Origin: Nodosilinea nodulosa PCC 7104
GTDB taxonomy: Bacteria > Cyanobacteriota > Cyanobacteriia > Phormidesmidales > Phormidesmidaceae
Reading direction: 5' to 3'
DNA: 64,000 bases
Assembly: GCF_000309385.1 (NCBI RefSeq)
Contig: NZ_JH976537.1
Coordinates: forward strand, 3,778,507 to 3,842,506
Shown: piece after piece, positions 9,926 through 19,273 of the stretch
Position numbering within the stretch: position 1 is the stretch's first letter
Layout: every line of letters starts with the position of its first letter
Translations under genes and position numbers: made by a program
The notes under the pieces: generated by a model
The model's input: the letters and a program-made list of their open reading frames with translations, nothing else
Told to the model about the DNA's origin: nothing
Database searches by the model: none

Positions 9926-10855
9926 TCACTGGTGCAGATTGATTTGGTTAGAGCCGATGGCGATACCGTACTGGCCGTAGATGTCCTGCCCCAGCAGGCC
10001 GTGGCTGCCGCCAATGGCTACCTTCACCTGCTCGCGGCGCAGTCCGCCCAGCTCCACCGCATCCACGCTGCCAACGGGCAGCGTCACCGTGGTGCCGTCG
10101 GCAATGCGGGCCTGGGTTTCGCCCACAATCGTCACCCCCACGGCCTGGGCCATTTCAGCGGTAATCAGGGTGCCGGTGGCTCCCGTGTCAAACAGCATGG
10201 GAAAGGTTTGCGCTCCCCGGCTGCCCCGCAGGGTCACTGCTACCACCGGGGTGCCTCCCTGGCGGCGCTGAATGGGAATCTGAGCCACCAGCCCGGCGGG
10301 GGGTGCGGCAGGGGCCGGAGCGGGCGGTGCCGGGGGCGCAATGCTGCCCGTGGACCGCTGCCGGGCAGCGGCCAGGTGCTGTTTATATTCCTGGGCTTTG
10401 GCCTTGGCCTGGGGGTAGTGGGCGCTGCCGCTGGGCACTTGCTCCATCAGAGCGATCGCCTGCTGCCAGCGGCTGGCCGCCAGCTGCCAATCGGCGTGGG
10501 ACTGGGCCGACTGACCAATGGCCACAGCGCTGGTGGCCCGATTCACCGCTTCCCGAAAGGAATCTCCGCCCGGTGGTGACGCCGGGTTGGCCCCTGTCAC
10601 CGCTGATTTGGCCGGGGCTGGTTCGCCAGCGCTGGGTTCTGTGGCGGCTGATAAAACCTGCTGGTCAGCGGCTGTCGGCGCTTTCTCTGGGATCGTTTTG
10701 GGGGCCGTTTCTGGCGCTGTTTTTGGGGCTTCTGTTGGCGCTGTTGAGATCGGCGCTGTTGAAAGGCCCAGCCGGGGAGACAGCCCGCAGCTTGTTAACC
10801 CGCAGAGAACACCTCCCAGCATGAACCAATTTGCGATCGCCCAGGGTCTCGCCAT
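9926..10855 (-). CDS. Retropepsin-like aspartic protease, putative lipoprotein
   Basis: From the ATG at 10855 the N-terminus is a signal peptide with lipobox LTSC (Cys23), pointing to a membrane-anchored periplasmic protein; an ATG 10 codons upstream is the alternative start. A long Thr/Pro/Ala-rich linker and a helical segment (about residues 95-165) precede the clan AA protease domain, with catalytic Asp223 in MLFDTGATGT and LITAEMAQAVG following. The end, HGLLGQDIYGQYGIAIGSN, fits the second conserved strand region. Such proteins act as homodimers, each giving one Asp. Substrate and role are unknown. Confidence 0.8.
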   Translation of the reverse strand: MARPWAIANWFMLGGVLCGLTSCGLSPRLGLSTAPISTAPTEAPKTAPETAPKTIPEKAPTAADQQVLSAATEPSAGEPAPAKSAVTGANPASPPGGDSFREAVNRATSAVAIGQSAQSHADWQLAASRWQQAIALMEQVPSGSAHYPQAKAKAQEYKQHLAAARQRSTGSIAPPAPPAPAPAAPPAGLVAQIPIQRRQGGTPVVAVTLRGSRGAQTFPMLFDTGATGTLITAEMAQAVGVTIVGETQARIADGTTVTLPVGSVDAVELGGLRREQVKVAIGGSHGLLGQDIYGQYGIAIGSNQINLHQ

Positions 10856-11109
10856 AGCTGCTGCTCCACTGTCCCAACTGCTCAACTCGAAAATTAGAAT
10901 TCCCTAATCTATGCAAGGCCGTAGCCTATGAGCCTATTTAAGCGTCCCCAGATGTCCCCCAGTCCCCTATGCTTCCAGGCCTCCGAACCGGTATTGAGTT
11001 GGGACAGCTAGAGCTGGGACAGTTAGGGCAAATTTAGTCGCGGTGGAATGGCTGAAAACTGACGTTTAGCCTTAGGATAATAGCGATTCGTAGCGCTGAG
11101 CAAATCGCC

Positions 11110-12273
11110 ATGGTTTTCCCCGATGCCCCCCCAGCAGTGCTAGTTTTAGCCGACGGTTCAGTGTTTCGGGGCTGGTCCTTTGGGGCACCGGGCACCGTCA
11201 TGGGAGAGGTCGTTTTCAACACCGGCATGACGGGATATCAAGAAGTCATGACCGACCCCAGCTACTGCGGCCAGATTGTCACCTTCACCTACCCAGAGCT
11301 GGGCAATACCGGCGTCAACCCCGACGACGAAGAGTCGAGCCGGCCCCAGATTAGGGGGGCGATCGCCCGCAACATCTGCGAAATACCCAGCAACTGGCGC
11401 TCTACCCAATCGCTGCCCAACTACCTCAAAACCCACAAAATTCCCGGTATTTTTGGCATTGACACCCGCGCCCTCACCCGCAAGATCCGCACCGCAGGGG
11501 CCATGAACGGAGCCATTTCCACCACCGTGCTCGACCCCCAGGAACTGCTGCGCCAGCTTCAGGATGCTCCGCCAATGGCTGGATTAAACCTGGTCGATCA
11601 GGTGAGCACCACTGAGATCTACGAGTGGACCGAAGGCACCGACCCCGTCTGGGCCTTCGGTCCTACCGAGCCGCTGCCTGGAGACGAGACCCCGCTGACG
11701 GTGGTGGCGGTTGACTTTGGCGTCAAGCGCAATATTCTGCGGCGTTTGGCCAGCTATGGCTGTCGGGTCATTGTAGTGCCCGCCAGCACCACCCCAGAGC
11801 AAATCATGGGCTACCAGCCCGACGGCATTTTTCTCTCCAATGGCCCCGGAGATCCCGCAGCGGTAACCAATGCCCCAGAGCTAGTGCAGGCGCTTCTAAA
11901 CTACTCGTTGCCCACCTTCGGCATCTGCATGGGCCACCAAATTTTAGGGCTGTCCCTGGGCGCTTCGACCTTCAAATTGCGGTTTGGGCACCGGGGGCTT
12001 AACCAGCCCTGCGGCCTGGAACGCCAGGTGGAAATTACCAGCCAAAATCACGGCTTTGCCCTCGATGCCACCTCCATCCCCGAAGATACGGTGACGGTCA
12101 CCCACCTAAACTTAAATGACCAGACCGTCGCTGGGCTAGCCCACAAAACCCTGCCGCTGTTTTCGGTGCAGTACCACCCCGAGGCCAGCCCTGGCCCCCA
12201 CGATGCCGACTACCTGTTTGCTAAATTTGTAGACACCATGCGCACCCATCGCCAGCAGCTTCTGCCCATCTGA
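11110..12273 (+). CDS. carA: Carbamoyl-phosphate synthase small (glutaminase) subunit
   Basis: CarA hydrolyses glutamine and channels ammonia to CarB for carbamoyl phosphate, feeding arginine and pyrimidine synthesis. At 387 residues it has the standard length. The N-terminal domain begins [17 protein letters not shown]. The class I amidotransferase domain carries the nucleophile Cys273 in GICMGHQ and the His/Glu pair in [12 protein letters not shown]. carB is not adjacent, which is common in cyanobacteria. The divergent upstream region (10886-11109) holds a short direct repeat of GGGACAG. Confidence 0.97.
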   Translation: MVFPDAPPAVLVLADGSVFRGWSFGAPGTVMGEVVFNTGMTGYQEVMTDPSYCGQIVTFTYPELGNTGVNPDDEESSRPQIRGAIARNICEIPSNWRSTQSLPNYLKTHKIPGIFGIDTRALTRKIRTAGAMNGAISTTVLDPQELLRQLQDAPPMAGLNLVDQVSTTEIYEWTEGTDPVWAFGPTEPLPGDETPLTVVAVDFGVKRNILRRLASYGCRVIVVPASTTPEQIMGYQPDGIFLSNGPGDPAAVTNAPELVQALLNYSLPTFGICMGHQILGLSLGASTFKLRFGHRGLNQPCGLERQVEITSQNHGFALDATSIPEDTVTVTHLNLNDQTVAGLAHKTLPLFSVQYHPEASPGPHDADYLFAKFVDTMRTHRQQLLPI

Positions 12274-12495
12274 TGTCAAGACTTGTTGGGGCTTTGACTG
12301 CCTGGTTCGGCGGTCTCTCCGCTGGAGCTAGCAAAAATTAGCCAAACCGCTATATGCTATCTGTCTACAGCAGGGTGCTGGTTCTGGGCTGGTTTCAGGT
12401 TTGGCTCAGCGGCAGACTTTGCAGCTAGTCCGTACGGTTTTACCCCTTGCGGGTAAGGATATCCTGACCTATATTTAACGTCGAACTGGAGCGCC

Positions 12496-12502
12496 GAGGA
12501 GG
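12496..12502 (+). promoter_or_regulatory. Strong Shine-Dalgarno GAGGAGG deciding the STAS start
   Basis: GAGGAGG is a near-perfect anti-SD match. It is followed by six bases and then an in-frame ATC at 12509. No ATG, GTG or TTG lies in frame between the upstream stop (12476) and 12632. Confidence 0.65.
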
Positions 12503-12508
12503 TTTCCC

Positions 12509-12886
12509 ATCGCTGAATCTCTAACCCTGACCGTAAGTTTACGAGGCACTCGCGATGTCAGGGGAACCTATCAACTTTTTCGCCTCACGGGTCTGCTAGA
12601 TGCGTTCTCGGAGCCTGCATTTCGCAAGGCGATGACCAAGTACGTGGATGCAGGGCCGACCAACATTATCCTTGACCTAGCGGCCATTGACTTTGTCGAT
12701 AGCTCAGGGCTGGGCGCGCTCGTACAGCTGGTTAAAAAAGCCACCACCGAAGGCGGTACGGTGCAGGTCGTAACCAACCCCCGAGTAACCCAGACGGTGA
12801 AGCTGGTGCGGCTTGAGAAATTTCTATCGCTTCAGCCCTCGGTCGAAGACGCGATCGCAAACCTGGAAAAACCGCCCAGTGAATAG
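12509..12886 (+). CDS. STAS-domain anti-sigma factor antagonist, apparent AUC start
   Basis: The protein (125 residues from the ATC) is a single STAS domain of the SpoIIAA type: first strand LTLTVSLRGTRDV, ILDLAAIDFVDSSGLGALV with the phosphorylatable Ser65/Ser66 pair, and KLVRLEKFLSLQPSVEDA at the end. These proteins bind anti-sigma kinases in a partner switch controlled by serine phosphorylation. The first canonical start in frame, ATG 12632, would remove the first strand and helix, which are part of the domain. The coding frame continues upstream to 12509, directly after a strong ribosome-binding site. I therefore place the start at ATC 12509, which is inference; the domain call is firm. 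Confidence 0.8.
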   Translation: MAESLTLTVSLRGTRDVRGTYQLFRLTGLLDAFSEPAFRKAMTKYVDAGPTNIILDLAAIDFVDSSGLGALVQLVKKATTEGGTVQVVTNPRVTQTVKLVRLEKFLSLQPSVEDAIANLEKPPSE

Positions 12887-12920
12887 CCCTAGCGTTTTGC
12901 TGGTCTAGGCAGAGATAGTC

Positions 12921-13484
12921 GTGGCTGAAATGTGCCCTGAGACTCCTCCTAGCCTGCAGTGGCTGCTTCAGTTCAGCGCTCACAGCTCTGCTATGGCCAT
13001 CTCTCCAGCGCAGGTTCAGTCCTTGTCTCCGGTAGCTCTGGCCTATATCGGCGATGCCGTGTACGAACTATTTGTACGGGGCGCTTTTTTGCTGCCTCCC
13101 CAGCGCATTCAGGCCTTTCATCGGCGGGTTGTCAACCAGGTGAGGGCCGAACAGCAGGCCTATCAGGTGCAGCAGCTCATGCCCCTGCTGACAGCGGCAG
13201 AGCAGGATTTGCTGCGTCGGGGCCGCAACGCGTCCTCCCGTGGCCCCCGGCGGGTAGACAGTCAGATCTACCAGCAGGCCACTGGGTTTGAGGCCCTGGT
13301 GGGCTACCTCTATCTAACCAATCCGGTGCGCCTGGTGGAGTTGCTCAGCGTTTTAGATTTGACCTCCACGGACAATTCTCCAGCGGCCAACCCTTCAGCG
13401 GCCAACCCTTCAGCGGCCAACCCTTCAGCGGCCAACCCTTCAGCGGACAACCCTTCAGCGGACAACCCTCCAGCGGACAGCTAG
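12921..13484 (+). CDS. mrnC: Mini-ribonuclease III
   Basis: This is the catalytic RNase III domain without a dsRNA-binding domain, as in MrnC of Gram-positives and cyanobacteria, where it matures 23S r[21 protein letters not shown] holds the signature acidic helix, and [10 protein letters not shown] the second acidic motif; [11 protein letters not shown] lies between. The GTG at 12921 gives 187 residues; ATG 12993, just before the domain, is a plausible alternative, and neither has a clear ribosome-binding site. The last 35 residues are a pentapeptide repeat ([10 protein letters not shown]) absent from most homologues. Its stop overlaps the recQ stop. Confidence 0.88.
   Translation: MAEMCPETPPSLQWLLQFSAHSSAMAISPAQVQSLSPVALAYIGDAVYELFVRGAFLLPPQRIQAFHRRVVNQVRAEQQAYQVQQLMPLLTAAEQDLLRRGRNASSRGPRRVDSQIYQQATGFEALVGYLYLTNPVRLVELLSVLDLTSTDNSPAANPSAANPSAANPSAANPSADNPSADNPPADS
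13381..13480 (+). repeat. 15-bp tandem repeat in the mrnC tail
   Basis: Six full copies start at 13381, 13396, 13411, 13426, 13441 and 13456, plus a partial at 13471. Four read CAGCGGCCAACCCTT, then the GCC changes to GAC. Each unit is in frame and encodes five residues. Confidence 0.95.
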
Positions 13485-15709
13485 ACTTTGGGCTGCTCGG
13501 TTTGCCACCGGGCGCGCACCAGGCGAATGTCTTCGTAGCTGTAGGCAGGGCCAAGGCGATCGCGAATCTCCGTCAGCGAGGCATTCTCCATCTCTGTCAA
13601 CACCGCTATCACCGCCTGCTGTCGGTCGATATCGACCAGCCGATCCACATTTACCGATTCTCCCTGGCGTAGAAGGTGTTCCAGATGGCTGGCGATGGTG
13701 GTCGGCTTCAGCCCCCGCTGGTCGGCAATCTCATCTAGGGAAAGCCCCTGACGGTGTAGCTCTAGGGTGTGGCGGTGGGTGTCGCCCACCGCCTGACGGC
13801 GTTCTCTGGCCGGACGCGATCGCCTCCGCCCGGCCCCTGGATCAGACTCCAGGCCGTAGTCGGCGCAAAACTGGCGAATAGCATCGGTAAATACTTCCCC
13901 ATACTGCTCTAGCTTGCGGCTGCCCACCCCCGACACCTGCCCAAACGCTGCGATCGTCTGCGGTCGGGTTTGGGCCATTTGCCGCAGGGCCGACTCGGGG
14001 AATACCACGTAGGGGGGCACGCTTTGCTGGTCGGCCAAGCGCTTGCGCAGAGCCTTGAGCACCGTCAAGAGCTGCGCCACCTCTGGGGTGTCCTCGATCG
14101 CAGCGGCTTCGGCAGGGCCAGGGGCAAAATCCTTGGGCACCGCTACTTCTACGGAAATTTGCTTCCGAAGCACCTGCCAGCTAGCGGCGTTGAGCTTGAG
14201 CACTGGATAGCCGTCGGTGGTTTCATCGACCAGCCGCTGGTGCAGCAGCGATCGCCCCAGCAGCCGCCACTCCTCCACCGAGCGGTCCTTGCCAATGCCG
14301 TGGGTCGAAAGCTGGTCGTGGCGCAAATCCAAAATCTTCTGTTTTTTAGAACCGCGCAGCACGTCAATAATGTGGGCCATGCCAAAGCGCTCCTGGCAGC
14401 GGGCCACGCAGGAGAGAAACTTCTGCGCCTCAATAGTCCAGTCTTCCACCGGGGGTGGGTTGAGACAGTTGTCGCACTGGTGGCACAGCCCTTCCAGCGA
14501 TTCACCAAAGTAGCTGAGCTGCACTCGCCGCCGACACACGCTCGTTTCGGCGTAGTCGATCATTTGCCGCAGCTGCTGGCGGGCAATCCGCTGCTCGGTC
14601 TCATCGGGCTTTTGGCCAATCAAGTAGTCCGCCGTGGCCACATCTCCGTAGGCGAGGTACAGGGTGCAGTGGGCCGGTTCGCCGTCGCGCCCCGCCCGCC
14701 CACTCTCCTGGTAGTAGCCCTCAATGTTGCGGGGAATGTCGTAGTGGATGACAAAGCGCACATCGGGCTTGTTGATGCCCATGCCAAAGGCCACCGTGGC
14801 CACCATCAGCCGCACATCGTCGCGAATAAAGCGGGTTTGGTTTTCTCGCCGGGTTTCATCGGAGAGGCCTGCGTGGTAGGGCAGCACCGATTGCCCATCG
14901 GCAGTCAGCTTTTCGGCCAGCTCCCCCACTCGCTTGCGGCTAAGGCAGTAGATAATGCCCGACCCCTGGTGCCGTTTCACCTGGCGGAGCAGTTCGCCGT
15001 AGGGGTCACGGCCCTTGGGGCGCACTTCGTAGAACAGATTGGGCCGGTTAAAGCTCGACACCTGAATCAGCGGATCCCGCAGGCGCAGCTGTTGGGCAAT
15101 ATCCACCCGCACCCGCTCGGTGGCGGTGGCGGTCAGCGCCATCACTGGAATTTGTGGGAACGTCTCTCGCAGCACCGACAGCTGCCGATACTCGGGGCGA
15201 AAGTCGTGGCCCCATTCCGAGACGCAGTGGGCCTCGTCAATGGCGAAACCGCTCACCCCGACAGTTTGGATCAGCTGGTTCAGCAGCCCCAAAAATGCCG
15301 GATTGATCCCTCGATCTTTGATCAGACGCTCCGGCGACACGTAGAGCAGCTTGATTTTGCCCGCCAGCAAATCGGCCTCTCGCTGGCGAATGGCGTTGAA
15401 ATCGAGGGAGCTATTCAAGTAGGTAGCCGGCACGCCGTTGTCGGTCAGGCTGTCCACCTGGTCTTGCATCAGGGCAATCAGCGGCGACACCACCACCATC
15501 ACCCCTAGCTTGAGCAAAGCGGGCAACTGGTAGCACAGTGACTTGCCGCCCCCGGTCGGCATAATCACCAAGGCATCCTGGTTTTTGAGCACGGCTTCAA
15601 TCACGGGCCGCTGACCCAGCCGAAACTGGTCATAGCCAAAATGATGTTTAAGGGCCGTTTCTAAAGAAGGAAACGCCGCCGTGGGTGATGCAACCCCAGC
15701 CATAGCCAA
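13481..15709 (-). CDS. recQ: ATP-dependent DNA helicase RecQ
   Basis: RecQ is a 3'-5' superfamily 2 helicase in recombination and fork repair. This 742-residue protein has Walker [16 protein letters not shown], the DEAH box [17 protein letters not shown], and motifs V/VI ([29 protein letters not shown]). Four zinc cysteines lie in [10 protein letters not shown]...CHQCDNC. An RQC winged-helix and an HRDC domain (about 555-625) follow. The extra C-terminal 100 residues include a helix-turn-helix ([20 protein letters not shown]) seen in the longer RecQ group. Its stop codon lies in the CTAG that also ends mrnC. Confidence 0.96.
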   Translation of the reverse strand: MAMAGVASPTAAFPSLETALKHHFGYDQFRLGQRPVIEAVLKNQDALVIMPTGGGKSLCYQLPALLKLGVMVVVSPLIALMQDQVDSLTDNGVPATYLNSSLDFNAIRQREADLLAGKIKLLYVSPERLIKDRGINPAFLGLLNQLIQTVGVSGFAIDEAHCVSEWGHDFRPEYRQLSVLRETFPQIPVMALTATATERVRVDIAQQLRLRDPLIQVSSFNRPNLFYEVRPKGRDPYGELLRQVKRHQGSGIIYCLSRKRVGELAEKLTADGQSVLPYHAGLSDETRRENQTRFIRDDVRLMVATVAFGMGINKPDVRFVIHYDIPRNIEGYYQESGRAGRDGEPAHCTLYLAYGDVATADYLIGQKPDETEQRIARQQLRQMIDYAETSVCRRRVQLSYFGESLEGLCHQCDNCLNPPPVEDWTIEAQKFLSCVARCQERFGMAHIIDVLRGSKKQKILDLRHDQLSTHGIGKDRSVEEWRLLGRSLLHQRLVDETTDGYPVLKLNAASWQVLRKQISVEVAVPKDFAPGPAEAAAIEDTPEVAQLLTVLKALRKRLADQQSVPPYVVFPESALRQMAQTRPQTIAAFGQVSGVGSRKLEQYGEVFTDAIRQFCADYGLESDPGAGRRRSRPARERRQAVGDTHRHTLELHRQGLSLDEIADQRGLKPTTIASHLEHLLRQGESVNVDRLVDIDRQQAVIAVLTEMENASLTEIRDRLGPAYSYEDIRLVRARWQTEQPKV

Positions 15710-15785
15710 CGCTCAGAGTAAGGTCTACGCGTTCAAGTGTATTTGCCAAAGCGAGTTATTGCCCCTAACCTTGGCCCCAGTTTAG

Positions 15786-16199
15786 TCAGGATGGCGTAGC
15801 TCGGGCATAGCTAGCGTAGGACTCTTTGTAGCGGCCCAGACGATGCAGGGCGACGCCACGGTAAAGCCATCCCTGGGGATAGTTGGGAGCGATCGCCAGC
15901 ACCTGATCAGCTACCGCTAAGGCCCGCTCTGGCTGTTCTAAGTGGATCAGACACACCGCCTGGTAAATCAGCGTCTCCAGATGGTCAGGGGCCAGAATAA
16001 TGGCTTCTTCGAAACAGCGCAGGGCGCGATCGTAGGCTCCAGCATTGGCCTGACTTTCCCCCTCAGCGTACCAGTCTCGAAACGATCCGCTCCCAACAGC
16101 TGTTGAGGATGTCGGCTGTGCATAGAAGGCAGAGAACTTGCTTTGGGCAACGGTAAACTTCATAGAGGGTGAAAAACCACGGCGGAATAACCACAGCAT
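15786..16199 (-). CDS. TPR-repeat protein
   Basis: The 137 residues contain two to three tetratricopeptide repeats: AGAYDRALRCFEEAIILAPD, ETLIYQAVCLIHLEQPERA and GWLYRGVALHRLGRYKES. TPRs are protein-binding scaffolds; no catalytic domain is present. An internal ATG at 16163 (MKFTVAQ) is a possible alternative start. The partner is unknown. Confidence 0.7.
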   Translation of the reverse strand: MLWLFRRGFSPSMKFTVAQSKFSAFYAQPTSSTAVGSGSFRDWYAEGESQANAGAYDRALRCFEEAIILAPDHLETLIYQAVCLIHLEQPERALAVADQVLAIAPNYPQGWLYRGVALHRLGRYKESYASYARATPS

Positions 16200-16618
16200 T
16201 CCCCCACGCCAGTAAAACTACCTAGCTAACGGGCAATGCCTTAAATCAGCTGCGCTGGCAAACTGCGAGGAGGTTTAATTCGCAAATCGCCATAGCTGAG
16301 CAACCTTCAAAAGCATATCGACCTGCTCCAGGAGAATTCTCTCGCTGTCGTATAAGTTTACCTCTGCCCCTAACCCGCCTGAACCCCGCTACGGTAGTAG
16401 GAGTCCAGGACCAGTTCACAGGGATGGGATTTGGCCAATATTTCGCAGCATAACCAGACGAAACAGACCACCAGCCATCGACCGCCAGATTAAGGAAGCT
16501 TTCCTTGTGTAAAGCAATGTTACAAGAATGACGTCATGACAGCATACTGGCTTGACGGTGCCCGATATCCCGTTTAAGTTATCCACATACCCGGGTTACC
16601 CCTATTTAGAAAAGCGCT
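16200..16618. other. Intergenic region upstream of the RHH-ycf46-ycf35 operon
   Basis: These 419 bases separate two divergent genes and must carry the operon promoter. I see no protein-like frame, no tRNA and no strong hairpin. The last 120 bases are AT-richer than the flanks. Confidence 0.4.
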
Positions 16619-16987
16619 ATGGAAGAGCAAAAAGCTACTAAGGTCACGCTGTATTTACCCCCTGACCTGCACCGTCAGTTAAAGATTCGCTCTGCTGTTG
16701 AGGGTGAGGCGATGTCTTCCATTGCTAAGCGTGCGATCGACTTCTATCTAGCTCATAGCGACGTTGTTGCAGAGAGTCTGGAAACCTCCTTCGGTCAGTC
16801 TTACCGTCTCCACAGCTGTCCAAGCTGTTCATCGTCGGTGGTTTTGAGAGAGGGAGAGCTGGTCGAGGTAGCTCAGGCGGTCAGTGCTTCCCAGCATGGG
16901 AACGGTGATGCCATCGGTGCCGCTGTAATTCCTGAGGTTGCTGCTGGTGCTGGTTCCCGCGAAGAAGGGGAATTGGTTGTTTGCTAG
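16619..16987 (+). CDS. Ribbon-helix-helix protein with a CxxC motif
   Basis: Residues 6-45 (TKVTLYLPPDLHRQLKIRSA, then SSIAKRAIDFYL) form a CopG/Arc-type ribbon-helix-helix, a dimeric DNA-binding fold. A C-PSC pair follows at C67/C70, and another Cys is the last residue. The rest is Ala/Gly/Glu-rich and probably flexible. It is the first gene of an operon with the Ycf46 AAA ATPase and Ycf35. From memory, this matches the Synechocystis slr0373-slr0374-slr0376 stress-responsive operon. An autoregulatory or operon-regulating role is inferred. Confidence 0.75.
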   Translation: MEEQKATKVTLYLPPDLHRQLKIRSAVEGEAMSSIAKRAIDFYLAHSDVVAESLETSFGQSYRLHSCPSCSSSVVLREGELVEVAQAVSASQHGNGDAIGAAVIPEVAAGAGSREEGELVVC

Positions 16988-17065
16988 GTACAGATTTAGT
17001 TGGTCTAGCTGTAGTTAGCTTAGACAGCGATTTAACTGCCCCGTAGCCTGAGAAGGGATTTGGTT

Positions 17066-18598
17066 ATGCGAGAGGATTTGAACGTACTAGTACAAGCCCA
17101 ATATCCTCTGATTTACCTGGTTACTTTCGAGGAAGAACGGGCTGAGCAGACCATTGCCGTGGTGGCTCGTCACCTGTCGAAAGATCAGGATATCAAAGCG
17201 CCAATGCGGGTCTTTACCTGGACCATGACTCGTGGCATGGTCGAGTTTGGCAGCCAAGGCGTGGGTACGCAGAACAACAACACAGTTTCCCCCGAAGCCG
17301 CCGTCGAGTGGGTCATCCGCCAGCGCGAACCCGGTATTTTCATCTTTAAGGATCTGCACCCATTCAAAGATTCGCCCGCCGTCACTCGCTGTCTGCGCGA
17401 CGCCATTGTTGCCCTTAAGGGCACTCGCAAAACCATTGTGCTGATGTCTCCGGTGCAGGAAATTCCCATTGAGCTTGAAAAAGAAGTTGTTCTGCTCGAT
17501 TTTCCGCTGCCCGATATGTCGGAGCTCGATGAGGTTCTTTCCACCGAGATGAATCGCGCTCGGGGCAGCAGTATTTCCACCGAAGAGCGTGAAAAGCTTC
17601 TCAAAGCGGCCCTAGGCCTTACCCGCGACGAGGCGGAGAAAGTCTATCGCAAAGCGAGAGTCATGGCCAAGCGCCTCACCGCTGAGGAAGTTGACATCGT
17701 CCTCTCTGAGAAAAAGCAGCTGATTCGCCGCAACGGCATTCTAGAGTTTATGGAAGTCGATGAAACCATCGACTCTGTGGGTGGTCTCGAAGAGCTCAAG
17801 CACTGGCTGAAGCAGCGCTCTGACGCCTTCACTGAGCGGGCACGCGAGTACGGTCTACCCCAGCCTAAGGGCATGCTAATTTTAGGGGTGCCCGGCTGTG
17901 GCAAGTCGCTGATTGCCAAGACGACTTCACGGCTGTGGGGCTTGCCGCTGCTTCGCCTCGACTTGGGCCGCGTCTACGATGGCTCAACCGTAGGCCGCTC
18001 GGAAGCTAACCTGCGCAACGCCTTGCGCACCGCTGAGTCTATCTCTCCTGCCATTCTCTTTATCGATGAGATCGATAAGGCGTTTGCCGGTGCTGGTGGT
18101 TCCTCCGATTCCGATGGGGGTACCTCTAGCCGCATCTTTGGTACTTTCCTGACCTGGATGCAGGAGAAGAAATCCCCCGTGTTTGTGATGGCTACCGCTA
18201 ACCGAGTGGAGCGCCTGCCCAGCGAATTCTTGCGCAAGGGGCGGTTTGACGAAATCTTTTTCGTCGATTTGCCCAACGCTGAAGAGCGCAAAGATATTTT
18301 TCAAATCCATCTGCAGAAGCGCCGTCGCGACATTGAGCGCTTTGACCTAGACCAGCTAACCAAGGTTTGTGATGGGTTCTCCGGGGCCGAAATCGAGCAG
18401 GGGCTGATTTCGGCCATGTATGAAGCTTTTGCCCAAGGACGTGAGTTCACTCAACTCGATATTATTGCGGCGATTCGAGCTACGCTGCCGCTGTCGAAGA
18501 CCATGAGTGAACAGGTTACAGCCCTGCGGGATTGGGCCCGCCAGCGGGCGCGTCCGGCGGCAGCCTCCGTCGCTGAGTATCAGCGGATGGAGTTTTAA
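17066..18598 (+). CDS. ycf46: AAA-family ATPase, Ycf46 homologue
   Basis: At 510 residues this matches Ycf46/CfxQ-like ATPases of cyanobacteria and red-algal plastids. The N-terminal half is a P-loop-less domain (VLVQAQYPLIYLVTFEEERAE). The C-terminal half has the AAA core: Walker A GVPGCGKSLIAKT, Walker B AILFIDEIDKAF, sensor 1 VMATANR and the arginine-finger region LRKGRFDEIFFVDLP. Biochemical function is not established; stress or low-CO2 roles have been suggested for homologues. ATG 17066 is preceded by AGAAGGGA 7 nt away. It lies 78 bp after the RHH gene. Confidence 0.9.
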   Translation: MREDLNVLVQAQYPLIYLVTFEEERAEQTIAVVARHLSKDQDIKAPMRVFTWTMTRGMVEFGSQGVGTQNNNTVSPEAAVEWVIRQREPGIFIFKDLHPFKDSPAVTRCLRDAIVALKGTRKTIVLMSPVQEIPIELEKEVVLLDFPLPDMSELDEVLSTEMNRARGSSISTEEREKLLKAALGLTRDEAEKVYRKARVMAKRLTAEEVDIVLSEKKQLIRRNGILEFMEVDETIDSVGGLEELKHWLKQRSDAFTERAREYGLPQPKGMLILGVPGCGKSLIAKTTSRLWGLPLLRLDLGRVYDGSTVGRSEANLRNALRTAESISPAILFIDEIDKAFAGAGGSSDSDGGTSSRIFGTFLTWMQEKKSPVFVMATANRVERLPSEFLRKGRFDEIFFVDLPNAEERKDIFQIHLQKRRRDIERFDLDQLTKVCDGFSGAEIEQGLISAMYEAFAQGREFTQLDIIAAIRATLPLSKTMSEQVTALRDWARQRARPAAASVAEYQRMEF

Positions 18599-18602
18599 CA
18601 GG

Positions 18603-18647
18603 CTTTCCTCCCGGTGGTATCCGGGGGAAGGGCTAGCATTTGCTAGC
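18603..18647 (+). promoter_or_regulatory. Two hairpins between ycf46 and ycf35
   Basis: A C-rich/G-rich stem (about 18605-18630) is followed by a perfect GCTAGC/GCTAGC stem at 18632-18647 with a four-base loop. There is no U-tract. It could adjust the upstream/downstream mRNA ratio by processing or weak attenuation. The same GCTAGC core recurs in the operon terminator. Confidence 0.45.
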
Positions 18648-18735
18648 AGTTAGTATCCAGATAGCCCGTGGCTAACTGGTTTTGTCTCTCTCAAACCTCG
18701 TTGTCTCTCTCAATTTCCCTACAGGAGGAAACACT

Positions 18736-19086
18736 ATGTCTCACTTCAGCACCCTTCGCACCAAAGTGACCGATGCTGAGATCCTCAAGCAGTCTCTGGC
18801 TGACTTGGGTATTGCAACCAAGACCGAAGCTGATGTACGCGGTTACAACGGCCAGCGCGTGCGCGCCGACCTTGTCGCCGTTCTGGATGGTGAGTATGAT
18901 CTGGGTTGGTCTCGTAATGCCGATGGCTCCTTTGATCTGATCGCTGACCTCTGGGGTGTGGCTAAAAAGCACAACCAGACTGAGCTGATCAACTCCATCA
19001 ACCAAAAGTACGCGGTCAACAAGACCCTGGCTGAGGTCAAGCGTCCTGGCCTGCAGAACGCCAACGTTAAGCTGGTGCTTCAGTAA
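18736..19086 (+). CDS. ycf35: Ycf35 / DUF1257 family protein
   Basis: The 116-residue protein is a full DUF1257 (Ycf35) domain: MSHFSTLRTKVTDAEIL, VRGYNGQRVRADLV and DLIADLWGV. The family is conserved in cyanobacteria and some plastids; its function is unknown. The start is fixed by AGGAGGA 7-8 nt upstream of ATG 18736. Third gene of the operon, ending in a strong terminator. Confidence 0.9.
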   Translation: MSHFSTLRTKVTDAEILKQSLADLGIATKTEADVRGYNGQRVRADLVAVLDGEYDLGWSRNADGSFDLIADLWGVAKKHNQTELINSINQKYAVNKTLAEVKRPGLQNANVKLVLQ

Positions 19087-19109
19087 GCCCGTATCGCGTT
19101 CCCTAAGGT

Positions 19110-19144
19110 GGGCTGGCTAGCAGATGCTAGCCAGCCCATTTTTT
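19110..19144 (+). terminator. Rho-independent terminator of the ycf46-ycf35 operon
   Basis: A perfect 12-bp stem GGGCTGGCTAGC / GCTAGCCAGCCC with loop AGAT is followed by ATTTTTT. Confidence 0.93.
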
Positions 19145-19273
19145 GCGCCGATTCTTATGGTATTTTGCTCCAGAGCCAGACTACACTGACGGGGAGGCCA
19201 GTTTATTTTGGCCAAGGGTTAGCCCTCTATTCAAGTATTTCCCCTGGCGTGGGATCGCGTGGTTTAGCCTGGT

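Noticed and set aside
13381-13480. CRISPR-like repeats
   Set aside because: Units are contiguous with no spacers and lie in frame inside mrnC.
13970-15508. 512-codon open frame antisense to recQ
   Set aside because: It is the shadow of recQ in a GC-rich genome, with no recognisable domain; recQ has every helicase motif in order.
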